Assembly (NCBI RefSeq): GCF_008728515.1
Contig: NW_022161657.1
Span: forward strand, 1-64,000
Direction of reading: 5' to 3'
Source of the DNA: Papio anubis
Taxonomy: Eukaryota > Chordata > Mammalia > Primates > Cercopithecidae
DNA length: 64,000 nucleotides
The position numbers and the translations under genes are program-made. This document shows positions 11,691 through 23,165 of the stretch, in pieces (the first letter of the stretch is position 1; every line of letters begins with the position of its first letter). The notes under the pieces are model-generated. The model saw only the letters and a program-made list of their open reading frames with translations. It was not told the DNA's origin and ran no database searches.

Positions 11691-12119
11691 TCACGTAAGA
11701 CTTTGTACATATTTTTGACCAATCTCCAAATTCTGAAATACTGTATCCTTTGAAATTCAGAAATCCTCTGTATTTTAAATATTATCTCTGATGTTCTCTT
11801 CTGCTTTCTGCTCCAAGTGAAGTTTGGCTCTTTAATGACAATAGACTTCACCTATATCACTCAAGGTGGTGTTGGGTGTTGAGTGTTGAGTATCTAACAC
11901 AGCCTTCATCCTATTTGACTGAGGGTATGGTACATACCCCTCTTGTCTTCATTGCCACTTTCAGATTATTTTTCTTCCTCCTTATAAAGTAATTGATTAA
12001 TTAAAGTAGTAATTTTTAATATTATATCTTTAAACTATACAACCATCACAATATTATACAATTTATCTCCCAACTTTCAAGTACCTTCTTCATATAGGTG
12101 GGAAAGCTTAACTCTTTAT
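11691..12119. other. Unassigned AT-rich sequence
   Basis: Nothing recognised apart from a short ggtgttgggtgttgagtgtt direct repeat near 11865-11890. Confidence 0.4.
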
Positions 12120-12655
12120 TCACTTTTTTTTAAAAGTTTACTTTGTTTTTAATTGACACATAATAATTGTGCTTATTTATGGAATATAGCATTATGTTTT
12201 GATACAATTATGTCTTGTGTAATGAACAAATCATAGTAGTTAGCTTATTTATCACCTCAAACATTATTTTTCTGTGATGGGAGCATTGAAAAGTATTACT
12301 TACACTTATTTTGAAATATACAGTATAATATATTTAACTATCACCACCCTACTGTGCAATAGAACACCAGAACTTCTTCCTATCAGTCTGTAATTTGGTA
12401 CCAGTTGACCAATCTCTCCCCATATTCTCCTCCCCATACCTCTCCCAAACCTCTGGTAACTGATATTCTAATTTATACTTCTATGAGATAAACTCTTTTT
12501 AGATTCCACATACAAGTGAGATCCTGTGTTGTCTCTCTATACTTGGCTTATTTCATTAACATAAAGTCCTCCCAGTTCATTCATGTTGCCACAAATGGCA
12601 GGATTTTATACTTCTATGGCTGAATAGTATCCCATATTTCTGGAATACATGACAT
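12120..12655 (-). mobile_element. L1 (L1PB/L1MA-type) 3' end, antisense
   Basis: Antisense L1 3'UTR and ORF2 end. A T-rich start (12123-12133) stands for the poly(A) tail, followed by aattgacacataataattgt, atcacctcaaacattatttt, and ttctatgagataaactcttt. Last comes the antisense ORF2 end (cacaaatggcaggattttat, atggctgaatagtatcccat). It is 5'-truncated near 12655, where a different L1 begins. Confidence 0.85.
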
Positions 12656-15030
12656 GTTTTGGTATAGGCATGCAATGTATAATAATCACATAATGAAAAA
12701 TGGGGTATCTATCCTCTCGAACATTTATCTTTTTTGTTACAAACAATAAAATTATAATCTATTAGTTAGTTTAAAATATACAGTTAAATTATTATTGGCT
12801 ATAGTCCCCCCGTTGTGCTATCAGATACTAGATTTTATTCATTCTTTCATTATTTTTTGTACCCATTAACTATCCCAGCCTTCTCTTCCAACCCCAAGAC
12901 CTTTCCCAGCCTCTAGTAACCATCCTTCTACTCTCTATCTCTGTTAGTTTAATCGTTTTGATTTTTAGATCCCACAAATAAGTGAGAACATGTATTATTT
13001 ATCTTTCTATGCCTGGTATATTTCACTTAATGTAATGACCCCCAGTTATATTCATGTTGTTGCAAATGATTGGATCTCAATTTTTTTAATGGCTAGATAG
13101 GATTTCATTGTGTATATGTACCAAATTGTTTTTAATCCTTTCAGCTATTGATAGACACAGGTTGATTCCAAATTGGTTATTGTGAACACTGCTGCAATGA
13201 ACATGGGAGTGCAACTAAGCCTTCAATATATTGATTTCCTTTATTTTGGGTATATACCCAGTGGTGGGATTGCTGGATCATATGTTAATTTTTTTATTTT
13301 GTTTTTTTGAGGAACCTCCAAACTGTTCTCCAAAGTGGTTGTACCTGTTTATATCCCCATCAACAGTGTACAAGGATTCCCTTTTCTCCACATCCTTTCC
13401 AGCATTTGTTATTGCTTGTATTTAGGATAAACACCATTTTATCTGCAGTGAGACGATATTTCATTTTAGTTTTGATTTTCACTTCTCTGATCAATGATAT
13501 TGAACACATTTTCATATGCCTGTTTGCCATTGGTGTGTCTTCTTTTGAGAAATGTCTACTCATATATTTTGCCTATTAAAAAAATCAGATTATTAGTTTT
13601 ATTCCTATAGAGTTGTTTGAGCTCCTTATATATTTTGGTTATGAATCCCTTGTCAGATGTGTAGTTTAAAAAAATTTCTCCCATTCTGTGGGTTGTCTTT
13701 TCACTTTGGTTATTGCTTCCTTCACTGTCTGTAAGCTTTTTAACTTGATGTGATCCCATTTATCCATTTTTGCTTTGGTTGCCTGTGCTGGTGAGGTAAT
13801 GCTCAAGACATTTTTGCCCAGACTAATGTCCTGGAGATTTTCATGATGGTTTGCTTGTTGTAGTTTCATAGATTGAGGTGTTAGATTTAAGTCTTGAATG
13901 CATTTTGATTTTATTTTTACATATAGTGACATATAGGGATCTAGTTTTATTCTTCTGCATATGGATGTCCAGTTTCCCCAGCACCATTTATTGAAGACAC
14001 TGTCTTTTCCCCAGTTTATGTTCTTTACACCTTTGTCAAAAATGAGTTCACTGTAGGTGTGTAGATTGGTTTCTGGGATTTCTATTGTGTTCCATTAGTC
14101 TATGTGTCTATTTTTATGCCAGTACTATGCTGTTTTGTTTACTATAACTCTGTAGTATAATTTGAAGTCAGATAATGTGATTCTAAACATTTTGTTTCTT
14201 TTGCTTAGAATAATTTTGGCTATTCTGAGTTTTTTGTGGTTCCATATAAATTTTAGGATTGTTTGTCTATTTCTGTGAAAAATGTCATTAGTATTTTGAA
14301 AGGGAATGCACTCAACCTATAGATTGCTTTGGGTAGTACGGATATTTTAACAATAATGATTCTTCTAATTCACAAACATAAAATATTTTCCACTTTTTGG
14401 TGTCCTCTTCAATTTCTTTTGTCAGTGTTATAGTCTGCTTTATAGAGATTTGTCACTTCGTTGGTTAATTCCTAGGTATTTAATTTTATTTGTGTTTATT
14501 GTAAATGAGATTACTTTTTGATTTCTTTTTCAGATTGTTCACTGTTGGATATAGAAGTTCTACTGATTTTTGTAGGTTGATTTTTGTATATTGATACTTA
14601 ACTGATTTTTTTTCAGGTCTACTAGCTTTTTAGTGGAGTCTTAAGGTTTTTCCAAACATAAAATCATATAATCTGCTAACAAGAACAATTTGACATCTTC
14701 CTTTCCAATTTGCCTGCATTTTATTCCTTTCCCTTTTCTGATTAACTAGGATTTCCAGTATTATTTTGAATAACAGTGGTGAAAGTAGGCATCTTAGTCA
14801 TTTGTGTTCTGGATCTTAGAAAAAAGCTTTTCAGTTTTTTCCCTTTTAATATAACATCAACTGTTGGTTTGTCATATGTGACTTTTATTGTTAAGGTATG
14901 TTCCTTCTATGGCCAGTTTCTTGAGATATTTTATTATGAAGAGATGTTGAGTTTTATTAATAGCATCAGTTGAAATATCGTATAGTTTCTGTTCTTCATT
15001 CTGTTGATATCATGTATCACATCTACTTTC
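12656..15030 (-). mobile_element. L1 (L1PB/L1MA-type), 3'UTR and C-terminal half of ORF2, antisense
   Basis: Starts inside an L1 3'UTR (ataggcatgcaatgtataat) and runs through antisense ORF2. Landmarks are tgggtatatacccagtggtg near 13247, gaacctccaaactgttctcc near 13312, and ccatttatccatttttgctt near 13756. Read on the minus strand, short surviving frames give the familiar ORF2 C-terminal text (KMDKWDHIKLKS, RQPTEWEKFF at 13666-13932). ORF2 similarity stops at atgtatcacat (about 15022), exactly where a pyrimidine tract begins. The 5'UTR at 15206-16840 probably belongs to the same element. Confidence 0.88.
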
Positions 15031-15205
15031 CTTTCCCTCCCCTCACCTCCCCCTCACCTCCCTCCCTCCCTCTCTCCCTCCCTCCCTCCCTCCCTTCCTA
15101 CCTTCCTTCTTTCCTTCCTTCCTTCCGTCTTTCCTTCCTTCTTTTCTCCCTTACTTCCTTCTTTCCTTATTTTATTCTCTCTCATTTCTCTCTCTCTAAA
15201 GCCAG
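15031..15205. repeat. Polypyrimidine (CCCT/CTTC) tract at an L1 deletion junction
   Basis: About 170 bp of almost pure pyrimidine: ctccctcc units, then ttcc/cttt units, ending in ctcatttctctctctctaaa and gccag. It lies between L1 ORF2 and L1 5'UTR sequence, in place of the missing ORF1 and N-terminal half of ORF2. Its last 55 bp match 4352-4405. Confidence 0.9.
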
Positions 15206-16840
15206 CCATCACCACCCCAGTGGCCACCACCAGTAGGACAGCACTGGGTCAGACCCAGACTGACTGCAAAATCAGAACAGCACTGGGTCTTGCTCAAGAC
15301 CTGCTGGGACTACTCTCTGGCTACTGCTTATGTTTGCTCAAGGCCCTGGGTCCAATCAGCAGGTGGCAAATCCAGCCAGGCCTCTGTTCTTTTCTTCAGA
15401 CAACTGGGTGGGTCCAGAGGTGCTGTCTAGGATCCAGGATCCACGGTCAAAAACCTTTGAACTCTACCTGGTATTCTATTGTATTGCAGCTGAACTGACA
15501 CTAAAATCACAATACATAGTCCATTCTACTCTTTTCTTCCCTTTTGAATGGCAGGGGACCCTCACCTTATGGTCACTGTCATCACAGGCCCACAGCGAGT
15601 ACTGCCAGACTACCACCAATGCTCCCTTATGGGACTCTTCAGTCAACTTGTGGTGAATGCCACCTGGCCTGGTACTCACACATCAGGGTAGTGGGCTCCC
15701 CTAGCACAGGTCCAGAAATGCTGTCCAAGAGCCGAATTCTGGAATCAGGAACCTCAAGAACCTGCTTACTGCTCTAACCCTCAGTGGTTGAGCTGGTACC
15801 TACGGTGCAAGACGAAGTCCCCTTTATTCTGCTCTCCACTTTTCTCAGGTAGAAGGAATCTCACCTTGCAGTCAACACAACTGGGAATGTGCTGAGTCTG
15901 ACCTGAAGTCAGCAAGTTTCAGAGTTTCACCAAAGGCCCTCAACGTAGTGCCCGGTCGTCACTGCGGGTTATTCAGGACCCTAGAGCTCTTTAGTTAGCA
16001 GAGGAGAACGCTGTCAGGACTGAGTCCTTTACTTCAAGGGAGCAGCTTTCCTTCTGACCCAGGGTGTGTCTAGACATGTTGTCTGGGAGCTGGGCTTGGA
16101 AAAGGGACCTCATGATTCTGACAGGTACCATATCTTGCTGTGGCTGGGCTGATATCCAAGAAAAAACACAAAGTCCTCCCCATTATTTTCTTTTTCCTCC
16201 TTAAGCAGAAGGATCGTGTCTCTTTTGGAGCCATGGGCTGTGCAGCCCGGTTAGGGAAGAGTTGATGTCAGCACTCCTTTAGCTTTTCAGGCAGGTGTCT
16301 CAGTAGGTCATGTGTCATTCCAGTGCATTGCCTCTGGGCTTAGTTCAGCACTAGGACTCACCGAGGAGTTGCAATCTTTGTGGCCTAGACTACCTTTCAG
16401 GTTTATTTAGGGCCCCAGAAAACTTTATCTCACAGTGGTGAGGCTTGCAGGAACGGAGGTTCCAACTGCTGGGTTCACAGCTCCACCCCAGCTGGTTTAA
16501 ATGCTCCCTCTGTATCAGCTGAGTTTGGTTTTGTTTTACTTTCTGTTACAACAGCACAGCATTGAGTTCAATGCCTCATAATTGCTGCACTCTCCATCTC
16601 CCTGGTGCATAGAAATGATCTCTGTCCCATGCTGCCACCAGGATGGTTTTCCTTATCTCTTCAGTGCCTCTTTCAGCAACATGAATGTAAAACCAGATAC
16701 TCATCTGATTTTTTATTTTTATGAAGGTGCTTTTGTTGTGTGTGTGTAGGTAGTGGTTAAACTGGCGTCCTTGCAAGTGGAACAATTCATAGAGTCTTCT
16801 AATCTGTCATCTTGCTCTACCTCTCCTCCCAGGTATTTTT
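15206..16840 (-). mobile_element. L1 (L1PB/L1MA-type) 5'UTR, antisense
   Basis: GC-richer block that reads, on the minus strand, as an older-primate L1 5'UTR. The element's start is near 16840 (gagcaagatgacagattaga on the minus strand), followed by the text near 16600-16760 (gcaaggacgccagtttaacc; gaggcactgaagagat). Next comes the long CG-containing section with antisense cccagcagttggaacctc near 16465. Open frames of 108-164 codons here (15004-15498, 15330-15656) run through this noncoding leader and are not genes. In active elements this leader holds the sense promoter; nothing suggests activity here. Confidence 0.8.
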
Positions 16841-19020
16841 AAGTTTTATTTTATTGCAGAGGTTTCTGTTTTGTTTGTATTCCACAGTTGCTATGTTAGT
16901 ACATATAAAACTTACTTCCATGAAGGAAATAATCTTGATAAATTTTTACAGCCTAAATCTTCTACTTTCTTCAAAACTTTACTGTATTATTGACAATACA
17001 ACAAAATGATTATTTATACCTTTAGTTTATCATTGATTTAATATTATTTCGGTTTCACGAAAAGCAAATTACATTGTCCCCACTTCAGTTAATAACTTCC
17101 ATTGTATGTTCTTTATGTTTGGCAATAAATAATTATAAATCATTCGGTGCCCAAGTAAAAGCATTTTAAAGATATGTATTTATTATAACTCTTAATTCAA
17201 CCTCTTTAATATTTCTTATCAAAACAGAAGCCCATATTCTTGTGCAAATGACTAAGGCAATATGTAACATTTTTAGCACACCATTTATTATCAATACATG
17301 TAAGTTTTGTAATCTGGCTTTGAATTTCTAATATATTTGACGCCTATGCCTTTCTACTACACTATTTTTGAGAATGATATTAAAAGGTCATATTCATTTA
17401 ACTTTGGTAGTCATCCGTATCTGTCTATAATGGCTGTGGACTGCTCACTAAGGCTTTTGCTCATGACCTTTGATGTAGAGGCAGCCACGCATAGACAACT
17501 GCTGACAGAGGTCAGGGATCAGCCTGTGACCACTGGTCAAGCTGTCTCATCAAGCACAGATGGCAGCTAATATGCATTATAATATGCCAAAGGGAACACT
17601 GTTGTTAAAATTGCTACTGCAATTCAAAAACTGATGCAGAATTCCTCATATGTATAGTTATTGTGAATGGTGCTGGTGGTTTGTTTTGAAGGTAGAATAT
17701 CTTATCTTGCCTGAAAAACAAAAGTAATGTATGTAGTAAACATATTTGCTTCCTGCTTTCAAATATGTGTAGACATACGTAATTGTTTTTGAGCACACTT
17801 TATGTAATATTTGAAAGCTATATCTGCACAAGATTGAAGTTATATGGTTAGTATACATCTGTTGCTTTGCCTTCGTGGAACTCTTATTCTAGTAACAAAT
17901 TTTTTTTTTTTTAATTTTCAGAATGATTCCTTTGTCTTCCTCAGTGTATGCAATTTAAGATAGCCTAATTTCACTTGTGCATGTCTAGGGATAATAATAG
18001 CAAAAATTAAAATACTGCATGGTAGATACATTCTAAAAATTAGTTGTTAAAATCGCCTTTCATTTTTCTTCTGCTTTGAGCAAGAAGAAGAGGAAAACAA
18101 AAAATAAGCATGATAAATATAAAAATTTTAGGAAATATGTTAGAATGTCTCTTGTGAGGACATAAACTGTAATGCAATTTGTATTGTTCAGATTAATGCA
18201 TTTAATATCCTGTAGAATTAGGAAGAGTCTATTTCCTTTTCATGGATATAAGATTGTACTGCCAAACCATAGAGAAATAGAGTTAGACTCAAGCATTACA
18301 TATTTTAACTAGGTTGCCCTAGACATTTATTTCTTATATTGGAGAGAATATGACAAAATAATCATATTCTTAAAATACGAAACATCTGTCAGAGTGAGAA
18401 AAAAAAGTATTTCAGAAAACATTTTCTGCCATATAGACTTCCAGCTTCCAATTTCACCTTATCACAACAGGCTCATGCATGCAAAACAGCGCCCAAGGTT
18501 GAACTGTATCTATTAACTATGGTTATTTGGCCATTTGTACGCATTTTTCTTTCCTATTATATTAAATGTTCTTTATGCTAAGTGGCTATACTTGGTACTT
18601 TTATTGAGCCTAGTTATTAAATATTTTTAAAAGCATAGGTAAGTTATTTAGCATTTCTTTCCTTATAAGATGCATTCTTGAATTACATGTTACCTGTTAA
18701 ATAACATAATTTTCCTGGTGTTATCGGGAATGGGTACTATCTTTGGACTCACACCACTGCTAACTTTGTGAGTCTGAGCTAAGTGGCTTGAGTTTTTTTT
18801 TTTGGTGAGACAGGTGTCAGGTGTGCAGAAATGTAACCGGGTAGATGGAAGAGCAGCATCCATTTTCACTGTTTATCAGCAGAGGATGGAAAGGCCAGCG
18901 ATTTGTATATCCTTTTCCCCAATCAATTAAGTAATTTTTGGTAGGAATAGCTTGGATATTTTCTTAAAAATAAATATTTTTGTTCCTCTAAAGCCAGTGG
19001 TTGGCAAGAGTTTTACAAAT
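16841..19020. other. Unassigned AT-rich sequence
   Basis: About 2.2 kb without recognised repeats. A slightly GC-richer island at 17400-17570 (gaggcagccacgcatagaca, gaccactggtcaagctgtct) stands out but matches nothing I know. Confidence 0.4.
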
Positions 19021-20225
19021 CAGTCTTCCACCATGCATTGCTTAATAAGGAAGATACGTTCTGAGAGATGGGTTGTTAGGAGATTTTGTTGTGTAAGCCT
19101 CATAGAGTGTACTTACCCAAACCTAGATGATGCAGCTTACTGAACCTGGGCCATACAGCATTGCCTGTTACTCCTAGGCCACAACACTGCACAGCATGTG
19201 ACTTTACTGAGCGCTGTAGGTAATTGCAGCAAAGTGATAAGTATTTGTGTATCTAAACATAACAAAATACAGTAAAAATATGGTGTAAAAGAAAAAAATG
19301 GAATATAGGACACAATACAAATGAAGCTTGCAGGACTGAAAGTTGCTCTGGGTGAGTGAGTGAGTAAGTGGTGAGTGAATGCGAAGGCCTACGACATCAC
19401 TGTGTACTACTGTAGACTTTGTAAACACTTAACACTTAGTGTACACTAAATTTATTTTTAAAATGTATTTCTTCGATAACAAATCAACCTGAATTTACTG
19501 TGCCTTTCTTACATTATACATTTTTTCATTTTGTAACTTTTTGATTTTTTGTAGTAACTTTTAGCTTAAATACAAACATATTTTGCAGCTGTACAAAAGT
19601 ATTTTCTATCCTTGAGTCCTTATTCTGTAAGCATTTTGATTTTTTAAATTATGTATATTTTTAATTTTTTGTTAAATACTAAGACATAAGCACACACATA
19701 AATGTAGGCCTACACACAGGGTCAGGGTCATCAATATCACTGTCTTCCACTTTCACACTTTGTCTCACTGCAAGGTCCTCAGGGGTAATGACACACACGA
19801 AAGTTGTCATCTTGTGTGATAATAATGCCTTCTGGAATACTTCCTGAAAAACTTGCCTGAGGCTGTTTTAGAGTTTACCATTTTAATATAAGTAGAAGAT
19901 TATATAAGTAGAAGGAGTATATGCTAAGATAATGACAAATAGTATAGAAATTCATAAACCAGCAATACAGTGGTATATTATCATTTTCAATTGTTGGGTA
20001 CTGTCCATGATTGTATATGCTACACTTTTACACAAGTGATGGCTCAGTAGGTTCCTTTACACCAGCACCACAACAAACACGAGTCATGCATTGTGCCACA
20101 GCATTATATGATAGCTGAAATTCATTAGGTGATAGGAATTTTTCATCACATTATAATCTCACAGGATTGTCTTTGTATATGTGTTGTGTAGTTGACTGAA
20201 ACTTCATTATGCAGCACAAAACAGA
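19021..20225 (-). mobile_element. Tigger-type (pogo, probably Tigger3/Golem-like) DNA transposon
   Basis: About 1.2 kb whose ends are degenerate inverted repeats. The left end is cagtc..ccatgcattgcttaata, and the right end (reverse strand) is ctgttttgtgctgcataatg. Internal landmarks are atagagtgtacttacccaaa, gcttgcaggactgaaagttg, gtgagtgagtgagtaag, and gaaggcctacgacatcactg. On the minus strand the acidic tail VEDSDIDDPDPV (about 19715-19755) is typical of a Tigger transposase C-terminus, which gives the orientation. The frame is otherwise destroyed. The exact subfamily name is from memory. Confidence 0.75.
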
Positions 20226-20964
20226 ATTTTTCCTTTTAAATAAAAACCAACCACAGATGCTCACATCTCACTAATTCAGGCCAACAATTAATTTGCTACG
20301 CTGCTACCGAATTAACTTTCTAAAACACAGGTAAGATAAAACTGAAAACCTGTTTAAACATCTGGAAGCATCCCCATTGCATTCAGGATAGAATACATAC
20401 ATACATATACATATATACATGCACATAGGCACACATACATACACATACATATGTAAAACTAAAGATCAAATGAAAAGGAAATTTGCAAACATAAGTGATA
20501 AATGTGGTGGAATGAAAACCTGTATGTAAATGTTGGTCATAATTATGTCATGGTGAAACTTTTAGGTTATTAGGGATTTCACGTTAGATAATCACTCATG
20601 GAAAGTGATTAAAATGCAATTAATAACAGAGGTTTAAAGTCAAATGGTTACCACCCTGTGTAGATCCCCCTCTATTGATAGCTGCTTTACTAAAACAAAG
20701 TGTCTCATTCATCTTTTCACACTTATGAAGTTGTTAATCCATTCCAGAAATCACACATTTAATTCAGCATTTGTTTGTCAGCAGATGTGTGAAATTTGTT
20801 GATAAATATTGTGATAGTATAGAGACTAAATAAAAACCAAACAAAAATATTCTTTCTTTGTTTTGAAGAGCATAAATAAATATGGTAGAAGGGGGGATGT
20901 AAGGAAGAGATTAATAGAAGGTATTGGCAACCAGATTAATGACTCATGATAACTGAGTGGGCAG
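20226..20964. other. Unassigned sequence with an (ATAC)n tract
   Basis: Nothing recognised except a tract at 20393-20455 of tacatacatacatatacata-like repeats. The left edge of the duplicated L1 junction fragment (20965) is flanked here by unrelated DNA. Confidence 0.4.
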
Positions 20965-21200
20965 GCAATATCAACTATATGCTGTTCACAAGAGACATGC
21001 TTTAAACAAAACAACACAATAAAAAAGTATATATGATTGAAAATTAAACCGTGCAAAATACTGGAAGACTGGAATGGTTATATTATACCATATAAATTTG
21101 AATTCCAAAAAGGGAACTGGAGAGATGGAGGCAAGACGGCCGACTAGACCAGCTAGGAGGAACATCTGCCACAGAGGGACTGGGAGACCAAGAAGACTAG
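20965..21200 (+). mobile_element. Duplicated 236-bp copy of an L1-ORF2/L1-5'UTR junction
   Basis: Gap-free duplicate of 23020-23255 with about 11 mismatches in 236 bp (about 95%). The left part (to about 21110) is L1 ORF2 text (caactatatgctgttcacaa). The right part is the very start of an L1 5'UTR (ggcaagacggccgactagac). Both flanks here are unrelated, whereas at 23020 the L1 text continues on both sides, so this is the derived copy. Confidence 0.9.
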
Positions 21201-22789
21201 TACCATCCAATAGCAAGAGCTCTAAGAACCCAGATAAGAAAAATTTCCATGCACCCCACTCGCCTCCATCAGCTGACCCCTACCATTCCCCTTGCCCCAG
21301 CACTCATGAAGACTTCACAAGCACCCGTGGAGATAACAGAAGTACCCTATACTTTCTATTATTGTTTATAATTGTTTCCACCACACTCTGCTCACATCAG
21401 CACTGTACCACCAATTTAGTTCCAATTTCTCACTCCATCCCAATCCTTAAATTCACTGTGGCCTCTACAATTTCCACTTAACAGCAACATATGCTATTTC
21501 TGAAATTGTCTCTGAATATTACTTTCTGGCTGAAATATTATTCCTGTTATATTTTTTGGTGATTTCCCTATCATCAGAGATAATCATTCTAATTATGTGG
21601 TTCTTTAGTTACTTGAATCTCTCCTTTAATTTTCATTTCCACCAGCCTATCTATTCATTTTCCTGGTCACACCTGGTTTGTCATTATCAATAACTGAATT
21701 ACTTCATAAGCTCTCATTCTAGTTCCCTCTCCTCATTCTTTGATCATCACCTCTTTTGTTTCTGATTCACTTCCTTTTATCTTACAATTATTGTAATAAG
21801 TCATTCAATATAAATATTTTTATGTACTCATTCTTCATTATGCAGCTTATTTTTATGACCTGCCATTTTAATGATAGAAGTTCAATTATTCTGTTCCACG
21901 TTTTTTCCATTTTAATATTTGTCATAAAAAATCTTGTAGTTAAAAGCCAACTCTTTGCCTGTTTTGCATGACACCCATACTTGTATAGCGAAATATGGCT
22001 GACAACAGCCAACCAAGACATACAACCATGCTGACATAAGAGTTTTGGTACAGGGGTTAAGAAGGACAATAAAATTTTTGAGCGATGAGTAAAACTTTGT
22101 GCATGTATACTATATTAAAAAATCATAAATTGCCTTTTAAAATCACCAGATAGATATTTGGAATTCCCCATGTAGAGAAAATAAAAACAATAGCGTTCAG
22201 ACTCTCTGACTCTCATAGCATTCCGATTGCCAAATGTTTCAAATCATGCAAAAACATACATACTGTTACTAGGATATAATCAGAATCCATATGGGGAGCA
22301 ATTACTAAAAATTCATTTAGAGGTGTTTACAGGTTCTCGATACCTCACTTTTATATGTTTTCCAGAAATACAGTGCTTAAAAGGAAGGCAGTGACAGTAA
22401 TGACCACTGCTGTCTCAAAAAAGTTGCTCCACAATTTTTGCTCAATAGTGCAACCAACTAGTCCTTAGTGGAATGTGTTGTGCCATAAAGGATTTTGTCA
22501 ATCACCCACTTAAGATTGTCTGTTGCTACCAAGGAGACCTTTTGGTTTTACCAGGTTTTATAAACTTCAAGGTTTTTAAAAATTGACCACAGCAACAAAT
22601 TGTAGTGAGTATGGTTATATATATATATCTATACACACACACACACATACACACACACACACACACACACAAGACCAGGTAGATAACTATATGATTAAAA
22701 GATTTTTATATTTCCCATTAAGGACCATAACGTTAATTATAAGTAGATTATACAAACTTATAGATATATATGTTAACCTGTAGAGTAAC
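21201..22789. other. Unassigned sequence
   Basis: About 1.6 kb with no recognised element other than the TA/CA microsatellite at 22617-22672. A 93-codon minus-strand frame (21788-22069) has no recognisable similarity. Confidence 0.4.
22617..22672. repeat. (TA)n(CA)n microsatellite
   Basis: tatatatatatat followed by interrupted acacac units, about 55 bp; likely length-polymorphic. Confidence 0.9.
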
Positions 22790-23165
22790 CATCATGATAT
22801 AATACAAAGACATACGGCTAAACAGTCCAAAGATAAATTAAACAGAATTTGAAATATTCAATTACTCTCAAAGAAAGCACAGAAGGAGAAACAGAAAACA
22901 AGAAGCCTAAAGGAAATCAACTGTAAAATGGTGGAACTAAATTAACTGCATTGTTGGCTGCTTTAAATTTTATCAAATTAAACACTCTAATTAAAAATAT
23001 TTTCATAATTAATGAAAAAGCAATATCAACTATATGCTGTTCACAAGAGACATGCTTTAAACAAAACAACACAATAAAAAAGTACGTATGATTGAAAATT
23101 AAACCGTGCAAAATACTGGAAGACTGGAATGGTTATATTATACCAAATAAATTTGACTTCCAAAA
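22790..23165 (+). mobile_element. Old L1M fragment (start of ORF2), sense
   Basis: Degenerate L1 text running into the endonuclease start: aaacaagaagcctaaaggaa, taaacactctaattaaaaat, caactatatgctgttcacaa, and agactggaatggttatatta. It ends in ttccaaaaa where the 5' end of another L1 begins. This gives the native context for the junction copied at 20965-21200. Confidence 0.75.

Noticed and set aside
15004..15498. 164-codon plus-strand open frame, the longest in the window
   Set aside because: It starts in a pyrimidine microsatellite and runs antisense through an L1 5'UTR; the N-terminus is Leu/Pro/Ser repeat translation.
19021..20225. Exact TA target duplication for the Tigger element
   Set aside because: The ends are too eroded to place TA dinucleotides reliably.
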